From Drosophila pseudoobscura (lineage: Eukaryota > Arthropoda > Insecta > Diptera > Drosophilidae): a stretch of 64,000 bases of DNA. The notes beneath the pieces were generated by a model, which saw only the letters and a list, made by a program, of their open reading frames with translations, was not told the origin of the DNA and ran no database searches. The translations under genes and the position numbers were made by a program. Positions 35,436 to 49,582 of this stretch are shown piece by piece (position 1 is the first letter of the stretch; every line of letters starts with the position of its first letter). The stretch is from NCBI RefSeq assembly GCF_009870125.1, contig NC_046679.1:868001-932000 (forward strand). Reading direction: 5' to 3'.

Positions 35436-38400
35436 CTACTGTGAGGCCTGCATCCGACCGACTACCTTCAAGTAGTGGATCAGATGCCTGCCGTAGTTGG
35501 GTTGGATGTAGAATATACACTGCGTTTGGCGTTTCAAGTGGTAGTCCATCTCGTGTTCATTTAGCTGGAAAATATCGCTCAGCGAGTCGTTGGCTATCGT
35601 GTGCAGTCGAGAGGTATTCAAGAACTTCATGATCCGCTCATTGGTGTAGTTTATTTGCTGGAATTAAGACAAAGTTAATTCCCATACCGTTTTGAGCTGA
35701 TTTGATTCCACTTACCCCTTCAAAGTCCTCCATCTGCTCTGGCTTGAGGCTCAAGTAAAACTTTGTGGGATCGTCGCGATCCTCTGCAACAGCCACCTTG
35801 CTCACTGCAGAGGCAAAGGTCAGATTATCGTTGTCCGACTCCATGATTGCCAGCACCGAAGTGGTCAGGAAGAGCAGAGCCGGGCGCAGCTGATCCCTGG
35901 CGAGCAGCGTGATCTCGCAGAAGAACAATATCTGAGCGCGGCGCAGCTCTTCTGGAAGATTGCTCCAGATGCGATACGAGCCGGGGTGCAGAGCCATGTT
36001 CCGAAAAACGCTGGGCTCCACCTGTTGCGGCATGGCGTTGAAGCCCACCGTGTGGAGAACGCCTTGCCCAGTGAGGGCCAGCATTTCGGCAGCTCCACTG
36101 ATGGGTTTCGTGAAGGCTCCCACAATGCCCTTGGTAAGACCCGCAATGACACCCACAGAGCTCCGGGCTTCGAGGGTGTGATGTGCAAGTCCTCCCACGG
36201 CACCCAGCAGACTGATGCCCAGGCCAGTCAGGCCTTGCGTGAGGCCATCGGCAAAGCCCTGGGGTCGGGCTCGTCGTCGGGCTTCCGTCAGTTCGATGTG
36301 TTCTGCGTCCAGAGTGAGCCTGTCCAGATTCCGTGCCACTGAACCGGCCAGCTTAGTAACCGAATTGACCGTGCCCGCCGTTACGTTACGCAGCAGAGAG
36401 GCAGAACCCTGTGTCACGCCCACCATAAAGCCCCAGGGCCCTCGAAACAGCCCCTGCACAGGCATCGAGATGAAGTCTCGGAGACCGGTGCTGAAGGAGC
36501 GAGCTAGCCCGCTGGGGCTTCCCAGAATCTCGAGGGAACCCACCACCCAGCCGGCTCCGAAAATAGCTCCACTGAGATAGTGCAGCCCCAAGGACTGTCC
36601 GAAGCGTAGGGGAACTGTAAGGATCTGCTGGCGCTCGTAGCGGGAGAAGGAGAGTGGAGAGTGGTCCAGGGCTATGTAAAGTCTGGAGGATGTGTGGACA
36701 GAAAGGAGCAGGCTGAGGGGCTCCACGGTGAAGCTGTTCAGGCGAAAGGGCTCGGCTATATACAATGACTGCGCTACGACGTGGTCGGGCAAGAGGATTT
36801 GCCCATCGGGCAGCAAGCTCCTCTCTTGCTCCTCGCGGGGCGTGTGCACACAATGGGATGGCTCACATTCCACCAGTGTCTCCAGCAACTGATTCAGATA
36901 GGCATCCTCAATGTAGACACGAAACGGCTGTACATGACACCGCACAGACTGCAGCTGCCATTCGTCCTGGTACAAGTAAAACGTAAGCAGGGAAACTGGG
37001 CCACTCTGGGCCTGCTGCTTGTACATATCATCCAGGTCGTATACCGGCGGCAGGCCATTGTGACGCTCGTACAATTGCTCAGCACAGAGCAGAACAGGGA
37101 AATCGTATTTCCCGCTGGAGTACAACTGATTATCCACCTGCAGATTCGGCCACTGCAAGCGCAGCACTCGCTGATCTTCGTCGTCGTCGTAGGCCAGCAT
37201 GGAGTCGTCTGCATAGACATTACACACCTCCGTCTTTAAGTAGTCCTTCTCCCGACTGTCCGTCTGGAGGCTGAACACAAAGCGCTTCACGAATATTCGT
37301 ATCTTGATCTGTGGCGGGGACTCGCATTCCTCGCTAAAATGGGCACAGCCCACAATGTCCGGCAATGGATCGCTGGCATCAGTAGCCGTAGCTGACGCCG
37401 TAGCAGTAACAGTCTCGATCTCGTCCAACTGTCTTTCCGAATCCTGCTCTGAGGGCAACAAACGATTCTCTGGCTTTGTCAACCGTGAGCGTAGATCCTT
37501 CACAGAAAACTCCAGTTGCTGGGTTATGTAGTAGATGTTGACGCGTATGACGCGATGCTTATCACAGACGACCACCTTCACTTCGCCATGATTCGGCACA
37601 TGCAAGAACTTCTTCCACGACTTGTCGGTCCTTATGGGCTTTGACCAGCCGAGTTTCTTCTTGCCACAGGACTTTTCTGAAAGCAGGAACCTCTTTTAGA
37701 TGTATTGCACTTTTGAGTGAGAGTAAAACCCACCATTATATACAGCTAACGACAGATTACACATGGTAAACTCCACATCGGGAAAGTTGGCGTACATCTG
37801 CGGCGGGGTGTAGTAACATTTACTGTTCGGCGGGACCAACTGATTCCATTCAAAATGCCTCCCAACGAACTCGGAGTTTGTGCAGGTCACATTGCTGTTG
37901 CCGGAGGCACTCGTCTGGGCCACAATGAACTTCACATTCGTGCTGTTGCTGATGATCAGTGCCGGGGCCGTATCGCGGAATATATTCAGATAATGGACAT
38001 TGTCCTTCTCAATGAGAGTGATCATGAATGGCACCGATTCCCGTCCAGACTGCAGGCTGAAGCAGCGTCTCGTGAAGGGTATGGCCAGGGGAATGGGTAT
38101 AGATATGTCGCGACTACCAGCCACACTGAAGCACAGAAAGTAGACGAAAGCCGTATCACAGGTATGATTAGCCGCACGGGCATTAAGATCGTAGAAAACG
38201 TCCATCGTCACTCCAACGCTGCTGGGCGGGAAGAGAAGAGAACATAAATAAGTAATTCGGTACATAGACCGGATCTCTCACCAATTCTTTGCCCCATCCA
38301 CAGATACGAGACTGCGACTCTTGTTGGCCATGCTGAACGCATTCACTTCCTCCCTTGTGGAGGTCTCCTTGTGATCCATGGTCAAGGGCAGGGCATTCAG

Positions 38401-41400
38401 AGAGACATCTGTGAAATTGGTGATTACGAATTTGGAGCGCAGCTTAAATACACGGCGCCCATCCTCCAGCCTATACTCCAGCATCATTCGCAGCACCTCC
38501 TCGTTTCGCACCACCACGATGTCCACAAAGGAATTACAGCGGAGCATCATGCTCCGCTTGGGGCTGTTCTCCACTGTCTTAGTCAGTTCCTCCAGGTAAA
38601 TGGGCGTCGAGGCGATCCAATTGCAGCCAAAAGGCACATCAATTGTGAACAGACCGCACAATTTGGGCACCATTTCCAGACAGTTGGCGTTCAGTTGATG
38701 GCGCTCGCGGTCCCTGGTCTGGCAGATGCTCAGGTCCAGACCGGTGGCATTGATGAGCATTCCCCAGGCAGAAACCTCCAATCCCAAAGTGCAGGAAAAG
38801 TCCCGCGTGGCCTTTAAGCGGTATTCCACATCGAATGCGTTGGTCAGTGACACACGGCGAAGCACGCGCGATTCCTCATCGTCGCTCAGCGGCCACTTGG
38901 GCTTCACCGTCTTCCCCAGCTTGTGCAGCGAGTTCTCAATCGTCCACTGAGCGGGATCGAAGTAAAAGAACTTGTGCCAGTCCATGGTCTTGAGCATGAG
39001 TGTATAATCCTCCTGGGAGGTGCTGCACAAGGGAGCCCTGGAACAAAATGCATTTAGAGATACCCGTGCGACAGGATGTGTGATAACCTACGGAAACTGA
39101 AAGCCAACGCGATGCTCTGTGCTGTGCGTGGTAGCCGTCTGCAGAGACATCCTTCCGCCATGGGCTGTGATCTTGGAGCTCTGCCCACTCGTACTTTCTG
39201 TGGCCTGAAGATCGTCGATCAGCATGTTGCATATCTCGAAGATGGGCCAAATGCAAATCAATATCTTTTGCGGATGAAAGTCCGGCTCGGCTGAGTCCAA
39301 ATCCACATCCTCGCGCAGGATGCGCACCCACACGCTGACAAACTGCTGGACGGGGTTTTGCATGGGCACCTTGACCAGCCAAGGCAGATTATTGTTAGTT
39401 TTCAAAGGAATATCTCCAGTGCGTCCCTTGCCGAGACCAGCCGCTAACTTAAGACTGCGGAATGAAGTAATCCAGTCAAAAGTGCGAGAATAAATTGGCA
39501 TGTTCTTACCGCAAGTTAATGTCTCCATTACGCACCACCGTATGATAGAAGGATGCCCTTCCCCTGGCCAAAAGCAGGTGCTCGTGTGGTCTCGTATTCT
39601 CGTCGTAGCGTTTTCCCTCTTGGCGGAATTCGGTGATCAATTCAAAGGGCACCATGCTGATCAGCTCAATCTGGCCCTTCACCAGTATATAGATCTGCGT
39701 GGCGGACAGTTTTCCCACCTTGATGGTGATGCAACACTTTCCCACCCGCAGATGACGCACTCTCTGCTCCTCCTCGAACTTCAGGGCTATGGGCACCGAG
39801 CTGCTGGCCTCCATCTGCTTGGTCTCTGGATTTCGAATGAAGAACGTGAGCTCTTGCCCTTGCGCACAGCTGCGGAAGTAGTAGAGCTGCAGCTCATGGG
39901 GTGCCAGGGATATTTGCTCGTTCGTGCCCGTCTGCCCGAAGCTTAGGCCCGCCTGCATGCGGTTGACCACCACGCACTTGGACATTAAAGTGTGACGGAT
40001 CTCGCTCTGGCGCAGCACTTCCAGCCAGTGATGCTTGGAGCTGAGCAGAGTGTGGATCATGTAGGGACCGCAGTTGAAGCGGAGCTTGTCCAGCAGAAAG
40101 TTCGCTTTCAGCGAGCGCGGAGAGTGGGTGAACATCGCGTAGCTGGAGAATTTCATAGGCTCCACGATGTCCAGCATGTTAAGGAAGCCATAGTCCAAGC
40201 ACTTCACGCGCGCGCGGAAGTCCGTCTCCAGACTGAAGTCATTCCTGGCATAGACAGCCGAGTGTACCTGCAGATCTCCCACGTGCACTGTGAGAAAGGT
40301 CTGTGGGGAGTCTATTGACCGCTTGGGGGAGTATTCTTTCAAAAGCGAAGGCAGTTCCCCCTTGCCATCCGGCTGATTCAGAAGGTTTACTTCCATGTCC
40401 TGGCAACAGAGCAGCAGCTGCAGCCTGGGCACTGTCTCTGCCCTGAAGATGGTATCGATGCGCATGCAGCCCACAAGAACCTTTGGATGCAATATGAAAT
40501 CGTTGTCTGCATCGGTCTTAAAGGCCTGCTCAATGCGACTGCTGTCGATCTGTAGAATAATAGAATAATAATGTCATTGTTTCAATTAGAAACATTACGC
40601 ACAGAATGGAAATCTTCATCCTCATCTCCTTCAAAGCAGGTGCCATCGACAGAAATCAGCGACTGCAGAATGACCACTCTCCAGATGTTCGCACAGATCT
40701 GACGATCTTGTGGGGATAGCTGCTTGGTGGCCGTCTCCGACAGCTGGAAGTCGCAGTAGTGCAGAAAAGTCTCGTGCGTTTCACTGAAGTACTCCATGCT
40801 GCACTTGATGTGTATGGGGTTTGAGACCTTTAAGGAGAAATCAATTGACTAGACTGCCGGAAGCAGAGTGGATCTCAGAGCGCGCAACTTACTGGCATGG
40901 GAATCGGATAGATGTGGATGCTGGTCATCTGGCGTGGCTGTGGATAGCGCCAGCAGATAATCCCGTAGTTCTTCTTGATGATCTGCACCTGGTAGGGCAT
41001 AGGCAGCACGGACTCGGAGTTCAAGTAGACAAATTGGAAGGCGCCCGCCCTGAGGTCGTCCTGATAGAATTCTGCTTTAGTTTTCAGCGAGCGTTTGCAG
41101 CGCCCGATCGAGTCGATCGATGGATTGCACTTGATCAGCGCTCCGGGTGCAATCTCTGCTGGAGTGCCCATTGCCGGACGATGTTCCAGAAAGCCCTGCC
41201 ACTCCTGATGGGCATACTCAAGGATCCGGCCGAGACCTTCATGGGCCTTTTGCAGTTGCAGAATACTCCAAACACTCGCATCGACGTGCAGAAAGTGTAG
41301 CTTGAGAGTAGCGTTGATCAGGAGATCGTCACACCATGGCTCGCTGACCAGATCCACGGACAAACGCATCAACAGGGGATGCAGGAAGATCTTCTCGCCA

Positions 41401-44400
41401 GCCTGGATGTAGAAGGAGCCAATCGTCGATCTAATGACGGCCTTCTGGGGACGCGGATTGAACTTGATGCTGGTGCTAAAGTCCAGCCAAACGGAGCTGC
41501 ATTTGTAGGACCGTTCCTCGTCGCAGAGCGTGATGGTGACCTGATCAAAGGACAGATTCAATCGGTCCGCATTGTAACAGTGGTTCTTCATCTGCCGCAA
41601 CTGTGTGCCCTGGACCACAGGCCGCTCGCTGCGCACCGAGAAGCAGGGAGTCTCGAGGAGCACGTTGTAGATGCGGATGACATTGTTGACCAGTTGCTGG
41701 ATGCTCGTCTCGCACAGGCGCAGCACTATGGGCTTGCGCACCTCCACATCCACTTCGGTTTGATGGATGCGATCGCACTGGGACCGCACAGTGAGCAGCG
41801 GTGGGGGAATCCCCGAACTGCTGAGAGTACCTGGCAGGGTGTCAAACACAGACTCATTGAAGGGGTCCACCGAAGGGTCCGTACCAGGAGTGGCCACAGT
41901 TACGTTTAGATTGAAAATGGATGCCTGTGTGATGGTTGCCTTCAGACTTTGGGTGCACATATAGCTGGGCTGCGAGACTGTCAGCAGAATGAGCGGCTTC
42001 ATCACTGGCTGCTCCAGTTCCTCCAGCTCCAGGACTTCGTAGATCTTTAGCACAAATATCCCAGCCACAAAGGAGACACTTTGCGGGTAGCGTACGCCAC
42101 TCGGTTGCAGCTCCTCCTGCGATTTCTGAGTTCCCTTTACACGACCCCCTCCCACGTGTATTCCGGAATCACTTTGGCAGGAGCCCACAAAGACTTCGCT
42201 GCTGCTCCTGGCATCCACGAAACTGGAACGACTTCGCTTGGCGCTGGACCGGCCCGAATGGCCAGAGTGTCTTAGCCGACTGCTCTTGGCCGAAATGTCC
42301 ACGGGGGTGCACGAGATGCTGTGCGTTGACTGTGATGACAGCTCCGTCAGCGAAGGCGACTCTTTGGCATACATCTGATCGAGGACACTGTACAAACGCT
42401 GGAAGCGCACTAGGATGCAGGATATCAGATTGATTTGGTGTGTGGTCAGAGTGGCCACAAAGTCCGTCACACAGTTGTACTCCACACTCTGGCCGCAGAC
42501 GAAAAACCGATCGTAGATAATGGCCGGGGCATAGACCATGATGAAGTCGAAGTCCCTGAATATGTCCATGTGGTCCAGCTCAGTGGGACGTGTCTGGTTG
42601 TTCCACTCGAAGGCCGGATTGTTGTGCTCACTGGCCAGACTCTTTTCCATGTGATACTTTTGGGTCTGCAGCCAGTTCCCAGTGGACAGGGATACATTTC
42701 TGACGCTCAGCTCGTACTGACGATCCTCGACCAGGGCTCCGGGGGTGCTCAGCATGTTCAGTTCGGCGGCCTTCTGGTAGATGTCCTGGCGAACCAGTTG
42801 CCGCACTAAAGGATTCTCCAGGCTAGGCGTTAGCTGCACAGTCTCAATCTACGACAAGAAACAAAGGAATATGGTTAGATCGCTTAAGGATCGGTGGTAT
42901 GAGTGTCGTGAATAGAGACGGTCGTGTTTAGGTGGCGCTCCTGCTCCTGCTCGATTCTTTTCTCCTTATACAAAAAAATATCGCCTAAAGATGATCAAAA
43001 CTCTTACCCTTAGCAACAAGACACTGCAGCACTTTCTGCCCGTGGCCAATGGCAGGTAGATATAGATTCCTTTGCTGTTCAGATGCACCATGGGCAAGTC
43101 CTGAACGGTGGTTAAGCGGCTCTCAATAGCTGGTGCCTGATGATTGCCCCTCATTATTTCTATCACTCCGCACAGGGGAATCACAAAGTCTGTGATTTGA
43201 TCCAGGTCGAGGACCATTTCAATGGGCTGCAGTTCGATCAGCAGCTCAGAGATTGTGTGCTGCCTATTGCGGGGATTTCTGGCTCCAATCTTCGAGTACA
43301 GATCCTGCAGGCTGACAGTGGTAACCACCACACTAATCAGCGGCAAATTGCCGCTGTCGCCCAGCATTTTGACGTAGAAGCCATCCTTCTGGAGCCACTC
43401 CCCGTGCGGCTTGGCCTCGTAGTAGTTGAGTCCCAGGTTCTCCACTTTGGTGGTGACCTTCGTAAAGTCCGAATGCTTGTCCACGTTCAGTAGTAGATCT
43501 TCGAAAGTCACGACAACCTTGTTCTGTTTGCGATCGGTGGGGCTCTCCATTTCGAAGCTGATCCGTGGTATGGTCCACTGGCAGAAGAATATCAGCGAGA
43601 CATCTAAATTGGGAACTAAAATAGACTTAAATGTAGGCCGAAATGAGCTCGGGTCTGTGTCTTGTATCACCATTTTTCGCTTGAGGGGGCTCAAAGTTGG
43701 GATCCAATTCCAGAAACTCCTTTATCACGGGATAGGTTTGGGAGCTGCCCGTATAAACCTCCAGTCGGGGACCCGAGCTCCATTTGACATTGCCATCCTC
43801 TTCAGGACTGAGAGATCTGTGAATCTCGGAAACGATTTGAAAATGCTCGTGTAGAAGTTTCACCTGGAATATCGTGCGATTAGATGGTTACTCGATTGTT
43901 ATGTAGAATGGTTTACCCTTCGAGCAAAAACATTAATGGGCGACATGTCCACGTGCACATTTATTGAGTAAGTACCAAAGCCTCGCTGTTCTACAGGTTT
44001 ATCGGAGGTCTGGTCCTGCTTCTGATCCACCGCGGCCGTCTTCTCGGAATGAAGGGATCCCGGAAGCTTCTCCTCGATTGGCTTATAGGACATGGCCAGA
44101 GTGATGGTAGTCCTGACTGGTGCCAAAACCTCTTCTGATATGTCTCCCCTGCAGTAGCAGACATTCAAGTCGTTCAGATCCGTGACCCAGTTGACCAGAT
44201 CTGCTTCGGCATCCACCAAAATGACACTCCTGATATTCCCCCGGGAAACGAAATCGCAGTTGCTGGACTTGATTTTCATGCGGGGCAGCCGTATGGACGT
44301 GTATTCCACATCCGACTCTGCGGGCCTCCTGCGCACCATGAGCTCGCACACGTCTACCCGGATCTGGGCAATCTCTGCGAGCACTACCATGGAGCCGAGA

Positions 44401-47400
44401 CGCTTCGCCAGCTGACCAAGATCTAGAGCAGTCTTCTGCGGCTTGCTGTCCATCAATAAACCGGTTACTGGTTCCATCTGTGTGTGCCTCTCATCCCGCT
44501 CAGAGCTGAGATGCACTGTCTCCTCAGGGACGGAGATCTTGCGGCTATTGTTGCGGCTGATTCGACGCGGTTGAAGGGGCAACGCTGTGGCAGATATCGT
44601 GGAATAGTTTGACACCGATGGGCTTGCGGCAGCATCCACATCCATTTCGATCTCTGAAATAAAACGAAAATTTAGTTTAGAAAACAGAAATCTTCAATCT
44701 TCAGGCTTTATTCCCTGAAGGCATACCATTTTCCGTTGATTTCCTTTTCGTTGTGTGCTCTGGGAACTTGAGGAACTGCAGGAGATATATATCTATGGTA
44801 AAGCGACAATGCTCCACCCACAGACACAAAACCGTCCCGGGCATCTGCTCCTGTTGCTGCAAGGCTGTCTCCTGCAGTGGCAGTGGCAGCTGCAGCTGCA
44901 CCTCTAGCCACTTGTTGTTCAGGTTCTTGGTGGTGGACAGCACCACGTTGCGCATGTTCATCTTCGTGTGGTAGGCATCTGTGTTGAGGCTTCGCAGCGA
45001 CGCATTTGCCGATAGATGCGTGTGATACTTGTGGAAATTCAGTCGCAGTTTTGTGGCCAGCGTTTGCAGCTTGATCACATCCGAACTGGCAGTGGATTGC
45101 GCCACAAAATGGGACACAGCACAGAGCTCTGTGCCGTTGAAGCTCGCTATCAGCGGAATGATGCGCTTGGCGAGGGTCAGCTCGCGCTTCGAGAACTCTA
45201 TAGTCAGGATCTCCGACTGAATCTCCGCCGTTTCCAGCGCAGCATCGTTGGGTCGCCAGAGATGGGGGAGCAGGAGACGATTAACGTTCAACTGCATCCG
45301 GGGAATGTTCAGCAGCTTGGCGCGGCCGTTCTCGGGCGTGGTATTTAGGATCATCAGCGTGATATTCTTCACACTGAATCTGTAGCAATTGTAGCACGAA
45401 TTGAGGAGCTCTCGCGGCTTGTCCTGCAGCTGGGTGATCAACTGGACCAGACGGTGTGCGTTCACTGGCTTGCACAGCGTGCCCTCGACTAGGGGTAGTC
45501 TTAGCTGGAGATATGGCAGCAGGGATTGCTTGACCGTGGTCGACAGCTGATGCTGATTGGCTGCCGAGGACTCTTCTGGCTGCTGGCGCGGATACAGCTG
45601 AATGGTCATGTTCCGCAGCTCGATCTTGTAGTTGCAGGTGGGAGCGAATCCAATGAGGTACTCCAAGTCCGCCAAGGTCATGTCTGTGTTAAAGTGCTCC
45701 TCGTGCTGGGGCTCCTCCCTGACCGACTCTGAATGATATCCCGAGTAATCGTAAGGACGCAATAAATCGCTAATTACATTCTTAACCTGGAGAAATGACT
45801 GTGAGAAGTGGAAAGTAATCCCAGCGGATAGTAGACGATACTGAACGCGCAGTCCCAGGTCCTTCAGCTGGCTCTCGGCCAGGGGATGGCTGTTCGGCTT
45901 TGGGGCCCGGTACTCGACAATATCGAACGACAGCACGGGGCTGCGGAAGAGCATATACTCATCTGTGTTCCTGGCCACGTAGTCCTCGTAGTTGTGGCGG
46001 CACCAGGTGCGATCCGAGAACATAAAGTGCTCGTCGAACAGGCTCTTGTCGATGAATGTGCGCCCCTTTAAAGACTGCAATAAAATCGTGGAAAATGCAA
46101 CTTTGTCTCACAAATGAATGGTCGGCTCACCTCCTGGGTATTGACCAACACCCGATCGACTGGATCCTCGCTCCTGTATGCCCCCAAGGGCTCCATGCAA
46201 AGGCTCGAGAGCCCCGCCTTGACGTTCGTCCAGTCGTTCTCCTTCAACTGCGATCTCTCGTAGTAGATGCCGCCCAAACTGATGCGCAGGATGGGTGTAT
46301 AGCGGATCCGCTTTATCCCTCCCATGGCCTGATCGGTGAAGAACTCCGAATTCTTCAGCTGAAAGTTCAGCTCCTCAGCATATATGCCTATATCGAAGGC
46401 ATGGCCAATGGTCTCCTCTGGGTCGGGGTCGGGGACCTGCGACTCGAAGCTGGGCAAAAGGTTCCAGGCCCACCACAGATAACTCTGACCCTCGGGCTGT
46501 GTACCCCCCACCGGCACTTCGTTGCCCTCCGCTGTTTCCTCTGGATCGTCTGGGTTGAGAGCTTCCTCCTCCATCTCCGCAGGCTTGAGTTCCAGCAGCA
46601 TTTTGACCAACCTCATGACCATCGGGAATTGCAGCGAGGACACGTTAATGTCCAACGCTTTGGTGAAGACCCCGATTCTGGTCGTGCTCGAGGTGCTGAC
46701 TGTGGTGGCATTGTACTTGCGCAGGACGCGACATTCCAGGGTGCAGCGATAGAGGACCGGCTCCTGGCACACCTCAATCCTTCCGGCCGTGTTCCGCTTA
46801 TCGAGGCAGATGGTAAGATCGGATATCTGCAGCAGTTTGCGCATGGAAACCGACACAGGGTGCACGTCCACCATTGTGGGCTTCCAGTTCTCGCCGGCGG
46901 GGCTAAAGTTCATGCACTGGACATTCATGGACACGACAATGTCGTCTTCGACGTACTTCAGAATGATGTTGTGGCACTGCAAGGTGATGTTGTTGATTAT
47001 CTTTTTGACCACGACTGAGCTACTGGCGGGGGCAGCACCCTGCTGTTCAGCCTCCACTGCGGCTTTTTTCGCCTTCCGGCGCTGCTCCTTTTGGTACGAG
47101 GCACGACGCTGCCTGCTCTCATTGTCCGGCAGCTTGGCCACAAACTCAATTGTGTTTATGATAATCTTCACCGGCTCCGACATGAGCTTTGTCCATGGCA
47201 CCTGGATGCTCAGCTCGTGGATGTGCCCCGAAACGAGCTCCACGGGTAGATTGAGCTCCTCCTCCAGCACCTCCAGGCGCAGGTCGAGGTTCTGAAACGT
47301 CACCTCACCCTCCCACAGTGACACCTGGGCATCTTCGTCACGGAAATTCTTCACATACTTGGCCACGTAGCTTAGCAGAATCGGGGTGATGTAGGACTCT

Positions 47401-47411
47401 AGTTTGAACAT
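35436..47411 (-). CDS. Vps13B: Vps13B/COH1 ortholog, giant VPS13-family lipid-transfer protein
   Basis: VPS13 proteins form a rod-like hydrophobic groove that moves lipids between membranes; VPS13B acts at the Golgi and endosomes (Cohen syndrome in humans). Twelve exons: 47411-46131, 46074-44727, 44653-43917, 43863-43008, 42848-40893, 40827-40603, 40549-39510, 39454-39092, 39037-38282, 38221-37734 (or starting 38218), 37676-35716 and 35657-35436. This gives about 3,743 aa; human VPS13B has about 4,000. The N-terminal chorein region is close to human VPS13B, with LSGHIHEL and VPWTKL-type motifs conserved here as VSGHIHEL and VPWTKLMSEP. Exon 11 carries the glycine-rich C-terminal VPS13 region (GLTKGIVGAFTKPISGAAEM). 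Joins are in phase except inside exon 4: the frame shifts between about 43700 and 43630, fixed either by one surplus base in a C5 run (43684-43688) or by a 55-nt intron. Probably the ortholog of melanogaster CG15523. Confidence 0.95.
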
Positions 47412-48161
47412 GGTTGTTCCCGTCCTTCAGTTTTCCACGTCGATTCTCACGCGCTGAAGATTCACTCCAGACGTCGGGCTGCCGTCGCGTTTAAAGGTAT
47501 TTGAAGCACATGCTGTAAATTTTGTGTCGTGTCGTTGCTAAGCCAAAAATAAAATAAAGCAAATATTACCTGTAATTTTTTGTAGATTGTTTACGTTTTA
47601 GCCCCGGCAAGCAGTGTTGGCAACGGACGTTTACATTAGAGGTGGAGAAACATCGATGTTAGCAGAAGGCTGCTATGCGCGCATCTCAGGCAAAAACATA
47701 GCCCTCCTCGCGACCAACCAACCGATTGGTGCTGCTGCAAGACGCGCGGCGCGTTAACAGAACCAAACAGGAACATGCAAGAAAGATAGCTGATAGACTG
47801 ATATTCGAGGAAAATTACTAAAAGAACTAAGCATGCATTCAAAATACAAGTACTAATACATTTACTAAATAAGGGGGAAAGGTACGTGAGTTATTTAATA
47901 AGAATGTGGTTGGCAGAATGTGGTAGAGGGAATTAAAATCCTAACGTAAAACCCTAAAATGTTCATTCAGGAACAACGGATAGTTTCTAGTCAGGATATA
48001 AATTAAGTATATAGGTTATTTGAAAAACATCGGTAAAAACAGCGATGTCCGCAACCATCGATGTTTCTCCAGGTCTAATTTACATCACTGCTTTGGCCGC
48101 GAACAGCTGTTTCATTGTTGACGTGCAGCAACAGTTTTATGTTTTAGCAAACTTTATCAAA
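47412..48161. promoter_or_regulatory. Divergent promoter region Vps13B / eIF2B-alpha
   Basis: 750 bp separate the two divergently transcribed start codons. The interval is AT-rich and has no TATA box at a convincing place. ATCGATGT-type motifs occur as AACATCGATGTT at about 47649-47660 and CATCGATG near 48057, resembling but not matching the DRE. A CAGCTG E-box lies near 48105. Both genes are housekeeping, which fits a shared compact promoter. Confidence 0.5.
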
Positions 48162-49385
48162 ATGCCGCAAATTATTGAATCTGGCAAGGACTTTGGTAAG
48201 CATGAATCGTGCATTAGCTTGCTCTTCAAACTATTAATCGTCGACTTCTCGCAGATGTGGTCAAATACTTCCTGCAGCTCCTGGACAAGGACAAGGATAT
48301 GTCGTACGGCATTGCGGCCATTAGGACGCTCCTTATGATATTGGAGAAGAAACAATGTGCGTAAGGCTGTCAGAGAGGCATTTCTTATGGTAACACATAT
48401 ACCTTTTAGTTGGGACGATCCACATTCTGCACACGACCATGAGGGAGGCGGTGGCAGCCATGCGGAATACGGATTTGTCCATAGCAGCCATCGTGTCGGC
48501 CGGCGAACTCTTCTGTCGGTTCATAACGCTCAGTCTGGACGATAAGCATATGGAAGAGTGCCGCCTAATAATGCTCAATCGTGGTAAAATCTTTCTGGAC
48601 AAATTGGACAACTCTCGCCAGGTAGATTTCGCTGATCTACACATATAGATGCGTAGTGTAATCCGTAGTATTTATGCCCTTGCAGGTGATTGGACAGCAG
48701 GCGCAACGTTTTATTAGCGACGGCTGCCGCATATTGACACACTCGAGATCCCGAGTTGTGCTCAAGGCTCTTATTACAGCCTCGCAAAACAAAAAGTCCT
48801 TCCACGTGTACGTTACTCAGGGCGGCACAGGAAACTCTGGGTGGGTACCAACTAACTGTCTACGGATTCCATAAATTCTCAGATTTTATCATCAGGGAGG
48901 AGATGATCCGCGACTTGAATGCGGCTGGCATCGCCTGCACTTTAATACTGGACTCGGCCACAGGCTATGTAATGGAATCGGTTGACTTTGTGATGGTGGG
49001 TGCCGAGGCAGTGGTTGAAAGCGGCGGCATAATTAACCGAATTGGAAGCTACACAATGGGCCTGTGTGCGCGGGAGATGAAAAAGCCCTTCTACGTACTC
49101 GCTGAGAGCTTCAAGTTCACGCGTCTCTATCCATTAAATCAGCGCGATCTGCCCGATGAGTACAAGGTAAGTGCAGGATCCGTGGCAGCAGTAGATCCGA
49201 TCCGATCCCCTTTCTGACTGGACTGGTATCATTTGCAGTACTCGCGCAAGCATCTCAACGATGTCTCCAAGGTCCATCCCCTGGTGGACTACACACCTCC
49301 GGTCTACATTACGCTGCTCTTCACCGATCTGGGCATACTGACGCCCTCGGCAGTAAGCGACGAGTTGATCAAATTGTACATGTAA
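48162..49385 (+). CDS. eIF2Balpha: eIF2B subunit alpha
   Basis: Regulatory alpha subunit of the decameric guanine-nucleotide exchange factor eIF2B, which reloads eIF2 with GTP in the cytosol and senses phosphorylated eIF2 in the integrated stress response. Six exons: 48162-48195, 48255-48356, 48410-48621, 48686-48840, 48896-49166 and 49239-49385, giving 306 aa (human 305). It matches the human protein along its whole length, including [60 protein letters not shown] and the C-terminal [23 protein letters not shown]. The start at MPQIIES was chosen because it corresponds to the human start. The frame is open 39 codons further upstream to another ATG at 48045. An AATAAA follows the stop. Likely the ortholog of melanogaster CG7883. 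Confidence 0.97.
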
Positions 49386-49387
49386 AC

Positions 49388-49393
49388 AATAAA
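49388..49393 (+). terminator. Poly(A) signal AATAAA of eIF2B-alpha
   Basis: AATAAA begins 3 nt after the eIF2B-alpha stop codon. The 3' UTR is therefore very short and ends before the convergent minus-strand gene at 49583. Confidence 0.55.
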
Positions 49394-49582
49394 CAAAAAA
49401 ATAATATACGCATAGCAATTGTTCTTGTTGAATACATACAAATACAGATAAATAGGGGTTACATATTGCCATTGCTGAGGATTTACATACAATATATACA
49501 CATATGTACATATATGTATATATAAAATAAAGCTAATTAATTAAGCCCAGTTACTTCTTAAATTTATGTTATGTGCTTTGCT

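Noticed and set aside
35986..42809. Plus-strand open frames of 100-180 codons opposite Vps13B
   Set aside because: They are complements of strongly coding Vps13B exons and cross its intron boundaries.
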